64,000 nucleotides of DNA from Henckelia pumila (Eukaryota > Streptophyta > Magnoliopsida > Lamiales > Gesneriaceae): contig NC_133122.1 in assembly GCF_033568475.1 (NCBI RefSeq), positions 17,788,206 to 17,852,205 on the forward strand. The letters run 5' to 3'. Positions 58,688 through 64,000 of the stretch are shown piece by piece. Under the pieces are notes generated by a model. That model was given only the letters and a program-made list of their open reading frames with translations. It was not told the origin of the DNA and searched no databases. Within the stretch, counting starts at the first letter, position 1. Every line of letters begins with the position of its first letter. The position numbers were made by a program, and so were the translations under genes.

Positions 58688-58800
58688 CAGTCAAGGATCC
58701 TTGATTAGTGGTAAGGGTGAGACTCATCCAAGAAGTTTTGAGTTCAAATCTCACATATTTGGGATTAGGTATTAAAATAAAATCTTAAAAAAAGGCCTAG
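58688..58800 (+). mobile_element. tRNA-derived SINE-like fragment
   Basis: TAGTGGTAAGGGTGAG resembles a pol III A box, and GAGTTCAAATCTC, about 45 bp later, resembles a B box. An A-rich tail with a TAAAATAAAATCTT segment follows. The 5' limit is uncertain and no target duplication was found. Confidence 0.35.
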
Positions 58801-59699
58801 AAACATACACGATCTACATTTGTTTAATATTCTGGGGCTCTTTGTTTTTATATTAAAAAAATTAATTTGGTAAATTTTTTATCGGTCTCTCTAGAAAAAA
58901 GTAAGGCATTCTCTAAGTGGATGAGAAACTTCCTCACGTATCCACGATTCTTGTATCCACGATCATTACACAACTCAACAACGAAGCCTTGACGAAGTAA
59001 TTGACTAATCAAAGTTACCAAAAAAATTCGTGGAATTAGAGACCAAATTCAAAACAGGAGGTAAGTTGTCATTGACAAACAATATGGAAAAGATCTCTCT
59101 TGTAATAGTATCTAAAATTAAGCTACGTCCAATAAATACTCATTAACGATGATGACTTATAACTCATCTGACATCATGATTTTTTATACCAGAAGTATTA
59201 TTTCTTATTTTAAATATGGACAAAGTTAAATCATATTACAAATAAAAACCGTGAGACTGTCTCACAATATACTTACACCTACTTTCTTGGTTGTGTGTGA
59301 TGCTAACTTCAACGTCGTAGTGTTTAATGTCGATTTTATTTAGCTACATCACATATATATGTCTATATATTTTATCTTTGGGTGTGGGAGATACATGGAC
59401 GCTAGCTCTGACACCCATCTGCAGTGTTTTATTTTTTAAATTTTTTCTTTCAAATGTTTACATTTACATCTTCATTTTTTTTCTAAAAAATAAAAATTAA
59501 AAAATTCTAAATTAAAAAAATACTGCAAGTTAGGTGTCAGCAGAAATATATAAATAATGAGGAAAGAATACAAATTCGCTCATCAAGATATTCAGTTTTC
59601 ATCTTTTCTGCTTATTTTGAGTTTCGATCAACGGATTAACTGTTTATGTTCTTGTGAGAATATATCTCTATGACTAATGCGAGGGAGATGACAAACACT

Positions 59700-60132
59700 A
59701 GATACTTGATTTTTATTTGTTTGTAAATTGAATAAACATATTTTTTTTAAAAAAATCTTATATATTTTAATTTGTGTAAGGACCTATTGAGAAAAATAAT
59801 TATATCATGAGTTCATATTTAAATATAAAAAAATATTAGATTTTTAAAAGTTATTAATATATATATATATATATATTAAATTACATACTCATGTTGAAAT
59901 AAATCAATTCAAGTAGAGTCAAGTTTAATCTAAAATAATAAATAAAAAACACACTAACACACAAATATCATATATATATATATAAGTTGAAATTAAAAAA
60001 AGCTAACTAATTTTCCTCCTCATAAAAGCTAAAACCATTAAAAAAATTATGAGATGGTCTTGCAATTAATGAAGGAATCTTAGATACACCAAAATAAATA
60101 AGAATATGCATTTACTCTCAAAATAAAAAAAG
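59700..60132. repeat. Direct duplication, copy 1 (~433 bp)
   Basis: It is highly similar to 60602-61038 (offset about 902 bp), sharing TACTTGATTTTTATTTGTTT at the start and GCATTTACTCTCAAAATAAA at the end. Differences are mainly in (TA)n length and small indels. Confidence 0.85.
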
Positions 60133-60167
60133 GTTGAAATAAAAGATGAAATCTATATCTATATCTA

Positions 60168-60168
<1 letters not shown>

Positions 60169-60229
<61 letters not shown>
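60169..60229. repeat. (AT)n microsatellite
   Basis: About 30 AT units, preceded by an ATCTAT run. It lies in the spacer between the two copies of the 433-bp duplication. Other shorter (TA)n tracts are at 52939-52968, 59854-59876 and 60758-60783. Confidence 0.9.
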
Positions 60230-60232
<3 letters not shown>

Positions 60233-60601
60233 ATCTAAAAGTGTGAATAAAAGGTCAAAGTTTTACAATTGTGAAATAATAACTGTCCTTTTATTTACAC
60301 TATAAATAAAACCATATAAAAATATATAGGGTTATAAAAGTAAAAACAACATTTTAGTTAAGGCATAAACGTAAATCAATATTTCTATTATATGTAAAAT
60401 CGATTATTATGATAAGGTCAAAATTAACAAAGTGTGTGCATATTATATAAGGATTCAGTTTCCAAAAAAATTGAAATGTAAAATACTTTGTTTTTTAATT
60501 TTTTGTAATTAAAGTGAATATATTTTTTTCACAAATATTTTTAAAAAATTCCACAAAATTTGAATTAAATACTATTCAGTTTGTTAAAAGATTGAAACAC
60601 C

Positions 60602-61038
60602 AAATACTTGATTTTTATTTGTTTGTAGACTGAATAAACATATTTTTTTAAAAAAAATCATATATATTTTAATTTGTGTAAAGACCTATTGAGAAAAAAT
60701 AATTATATCATGAGTTCATATTTAAATATAAAAAAATATTAGATTTTTAAAAGTTATTCATATATATATATATATATATATATAAATATAATTGCATACT
60801 AATGCTGAAATAAATCAATTCAAGTAGAGTCAAGTTTAATCTAAAATAATAAATAAAAAACACACTAACACCCAAATATCATATATATATAAAAGTTGAA
60901 ATTAAAAAAAGCTAACTAATTTTCTTCCTCATAAAAGCTAAAACCATTAAAAAAAATTATGAGATGGTCTTGTTAATGAAGGAATCTTAGATACACCAAA
61001 ATAAATAAGAATATGCATTTACTCTCAAAATAAAAAAA
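60602..61038. repeat. Direct duplication, copy 2 (~437 bp)
   Basis: See 59700-60132. This copy lacks six bases (CAATTA-like) after GGTCTTG near 60970 that are present in copy 1. Confidence 0.85.
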
Positions 61039-61426
61039 GTAAATGTTTTTAATTAATAACATTTAAAATTCAATCAAAAATTTCAGGAACGAAAACATTA
61101 TAAGCAAAAGAAAATAATTAGATTTTGATAAACAATAAATTAAAAATTTAAGAGAAATGTCCAACAAATACATCAATCATTAACGATAGTGACATACAAG
61201 TAATAGAAGACGATACATACTAGAATATAGTTGGGAATGATGAAATTAATGTTATTATTGTAACTAAAACTTTTTAGTAATAAAAAAAATATGTCCAACG
61301 AAAAAATAAATAATAACGATCGCAAAATGTAAATGATTGATAGAGAAAGACATCATCACAAAAATTCTATTAAAATGGTGTGTATATTGATTTTTTCACA
61401 GAGAAATAAAAAGCGGATGGTAAATT

Positions 61427-61441
61427 GGGGGGGGGGGGGGG
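61427..61441. repeat. Run of 15 G
   Basis: An uninterrupted G15 in repeat unit 1; the matching place in unit 3 reads AATGGAAAAAAAGCG. Confidence 0.9.
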
Positions 61442-61502
61442 AAGTGAGAAAGAAAAATTCAAAATATAAATGGACAAAATAATTACGTAATAATTTAAAT
61501 TA

Positions 61503-61803
61503 GGAAAAATAAGTTTTTTGGTCCATTAACTTGTCCATGTTTTGGTTTTGGTCCATTAACTTTTTTGATGTGGTTTTGATACACTAAATTAGCAATTTCA
61601 TTGTTTTTTGATCCAACTGCATACGTGTCAACTTCTGATTGGTCCAAAATAATGACATGGACCAATCAGAAGCTGACACGTATGCAGTTGGACCAAAAAA
61701 CAATGAAATTGCAATGTTAGTGTACCAAAACTCACATCGAAAAAGTTAATGGACAAAAACAGAAAGAGAGTAAAGTTATTAGACTAAAAAACTTATTTTT
61801 TCT
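61503..61803. mobile_element. Mutator-type palindromic MITE with 9-bp target duplication
   Basis: 301 bp. The ends GGAAAAATAAGTTTTTTGGT and (complement) GAAAAAATAAGTTTTTTAGT lead into ~140-bp arms. TTTAAATTA flanks it perfectly (61494-61502 and 61804-61812). The paralogous unit at 63239-63270 has a single TTTAAATTA with no insertion. It belongs to the same family as 36113-36711. Confidence 0.85.
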
Positions 61804-62564
61804 TTAAATTAAGGTTTAGAATGCATTATCTATATTACATTTGTTTTCCATAACTCAATAGTCACAAAATAAATAATCAACACATAAGATAAAAAATTAC
61901 AAAATAAATATTTAATTTAATTAATTTATCTCACTTATTAACAAATACAGAATAAATAATATTGTTGGAAAGCATACATACATGAGTTAGAAAATAAGAC
62001 GAATTCATGATACGAAACAAACCATAATGTGTTATTCTAAATGTTAATGTAGATATAAAATTATGATGATCATAAATGATAAAAATATTGAAACTCGGGG
62101 GTTATATTTTTCGAAAATATTGTAAATTTTTTTATTAGTTGCAATGTTAAAGATTATATTGATTCCATAACTAAACATGTAATTGTTTTTCTTTCAAATA
62201 GTATATATATTATCAATTATTATAAAATATATTTTATCTAAAGAACGACAACACTTCAATAAAGGGATGATAATGAACTGTGTCTAAAAGTAACCTTGTA
62301 TTAAACCCGCCCCAGAGAGACGAGTTTAGACTCGCCCAAACATGTTCACAAGCAGGTCCGAGTGGGTCTTCACGTTTGGCCAGACCCACCATAGAAATTG
62401 CTACTCATAAAGATGATAAAAATATTGATTTTTTCATAGAGAAAAAATAATACATGATAAATGAAAAAAAATCATGAAATAGATAAAAATTCAACATATA
62501 GAGGAAAAAATATTTATTAATAATTTAACTTAAGTTTTAGAATGCATTATATATGTTATTATTA

Positions 62565-62877
62565 GGAAAAATAATTTTTTTGATCCTATATGTTTTTCAC
62601 TTTGCGATTTCAGTCCTTTATATTTTCATATTTCAGTTTTAGTCCGCTATCTTTATTTTTTTGGCAATTTTAGTCCTTTTTCCGACGTGGCGCTGACGTG
62701 ACACCAATTCAGTGCTGATGTGGATTTGACGTGTGCAGTGCCACGTAAGCATTTTCGAATAAAAAGGACCGAAATTGCCAAAAATCGGAACATGCAGGAC
62801 TAAAACTGAAATATGAAAACATAGAGGACAAAAATCGCAAAGTGACAAACATATAGGACCAAATTTGCAGTTTTTCG
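62565..62877. mobile_element. Second palindromic MITE family (GGTCCTATATG type)
   Basis: Ends GATCCTATATGTTTTTCACTT and (complement) GGTCCTATATGTTTGTCACTT; arms ~130 bp around a centre with GACGTGGCGCTGACGTG. TTATTATTA lies at the left (62556-62564) and recurs in the (GTT)n(ATT)n tract after the right end, so a 9-bp duplication is possible but hidden by the microsatellite. Confidence 0.65.
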
Positions 62878-64000
62878 TTGTTGTTGTTGTTATTATTATT
62901 ATTATTATTATTATTAGATAAATAAATACTCGTAAAACAAGTAATTAACACATAAATTAGAACATTACAAAATGAATATTTTATTTAATTTGATTAAAAT
63001 ATCTCACTTATTGGCAAATACATAACAAAATCATATCGATTCAGAGCACACATACATAAGAAAGAAAATAAAAAAAATTCATGGTACCTAACATGTCATA
63101 CCTTGCTCATATTAATCAACCAAATTATGGAAACTCGAGTTAATAATTGATTCTTTCGCAGAGAAATAAAAAATGGATGGTAAATGGAAAAAAAGCGAGA
63201 AAGAAAAATTCAAAATATAAAAGAAAAAACTAATTGCGTAATAATTTAAATTAAAGTTTAGAATGTATTATCTATATTACATTTGTTTTCCATAAATCAA
63301 TAGTCACAAAATAAATAATTAACACAAAAGATAAGAAATTACAAAATAAATATTTAACTTAATTAACTTATCTCACTTATTAACAAATACAAAATAAATA
63401 ATATTTCTTGAAAGCATACATACATGAGTGAGAAAATAAGACGAATAATGATACGAAACAAACCATAATTGCTCAAAATTAATCAAGAAAACAATAGAAA
63501 ACACTAGCTGTAATAATTACATAGGTTTCAATATCAATATTGTGACAATGTAAAAGTATATTAAATATTTTATTTATAAGTTTACATGAGTTATTGATAA
63601 TGCCTTATTCTAAACTATTAATATAGATATAAAATAATGATGATCATAAATATTAAAAATATTGAAACTCGGGGGTTATATTGTTCGAAAATATTGTAAA
63701 TTTTTTATGACTTGCAATGTTAAAGATTATATTGATTCCATAACTAAATATGTAATAGTTTTTCTTTCAAATAGTATATATATTACCAATTATTATAAAA
63801 TATAATTTATTTAAAGAATGACAACACTTCAATAAAAAGCTGATAATGGACCGGGTCTAAACTTAGCCTTGTATTAAATCCACCCTGGTGAGCCGAGTTT
63901 AGACTCGCTCAAACATGTTCACAAATAGGTTCGGGTGGGTCTTCGCATTTGGCCAGACCCACCATAAAAATTGCTATTAAGAAAGATGATAAAAATATTG

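Larger units (their letters stand above)
52447..64000. other. Gene-free, AT-rich, repeat-dense region
   Basis: I see no supportable gene. All ORFs are short, and none shows family motifs or codon structure. The region holds the MITEs, SINE/LTR fragments, microsatellites and duplications listed separately. Between them the sequence is plain AT-rich DNA, for example 52600-53380, 54050-55980, 56420-57040 and 58810-59690. Confidence 0.6.
61387..64000. repeat. Three diverged tandem units of a long repeat
   Basis: Unit 1 is about 61387-62430, unit 2 about 62430-63150, unit 3 about 63150 to beyond 64000. Each begins TTGATTnTTTCnnAGAGAAA and contains a TTTAGAATGnATTAT and an AATTACAAAAT(A/G)AATATTT block. 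Units 1 and 3 share the long tail with GAAACTCGGGGGTTATAT and GGCCAGACCCACCAT. Unit 1 carries a MITE at 61503 and unit 2 a different one at 62565. Unit 3 runs off the window. Confidence 0.75.

Noticed and set aside
1-64000. tRNA, rRNA and plastid-derived sequences
   Set aside because: I looked for cloverleaf arms with A/B boxes and for rRNA motifs and found none I could support, apart from the SINE-like piece at 58688.

Overview
The window is nuclear DNA of a flowering plant, most likely a eudicot. It has AT-rich intergenic DNA, GT-AG introns, plant-specific gene families (group 3 LEA, GT47 exostosin-type glycosyltransferase, plant GH35 beta-galactosidase with a C-terminal lectin domain, plant GDSL lipase, plastid threonine deaminase), chromodomain Ty3/gypsy and Ty1/copia LTR retrotransposons, and many MITEs. 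I cannot name the species from the sequence.

Layout. Positions 1-23133 are a nest of retroelements. The end of an unidentified LTR (1-706) abuts the truncated 5' LTR of gypsy element A (708-8025). Next come an old LTR remnant (8026-8221) and full-length gypsy element B (8239-15757, target-site duplication AGCCG). A GAGCTC-rich hAT-like stretch with a foldback element and a 197-bp tandem duplication follows. Last is a full-length copia element C on the minus strand (16930-23128, target-site duplication GTTTC). The coding regions of A, B and C all carry nonsense codons, and B and C also carry frameshifts. None is autonomous as it stands.

The genes lie between 25 and 52.3 kb. On the minus strand are a small hydrophilic ORF (25047-25334, with a stop at codon 4 of a longer reading frame), a 627-residue LEA protein built of three tandem modules (25597-27480), and a four-exon GT47 glycosyltransferase (29158-32130). 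After 8.5 kb of transposon-rich intergenic DNA comes an 18-exon beta-galactosidase on the plus strand (40639-44847). It converges on a five-exon GDSL esterase/lipase (minus, 45182-46658), which is followed by an eight-exon threonine deaminase (minus, 47907-52294). The splice models for the four multi-exon genes were built by hand from GT/AG sites and reading phase. Each closes to an uninterrupted ORF of normal family length (548, 828, 350 and 610 residues). The genes do not form a pathway: they are cell-wall/apoplast enzymes, a stress protein and one amino-acid biosynthetic enzyme that happen to be neighbours.

Positions 52.3-64 kb hold no gene that I can support. This part contains hAT-like and Mutator-like MITEs, a possible solo LTR of a small TRIM-type element, a SINE-like piece, long (TA)n tracts and several tandem or segmental duplications. 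In two places a duplicated copy preserves the empty target site of an insertion found in its sister copy. I found no evidence of a new multi-gene system. The most informative observations are the modular LEA gene, the nested and empty-site transposon histories, the GDSL splice donor that sits in a local duplication, and the early stop in the small ORF beside the LEA gene.
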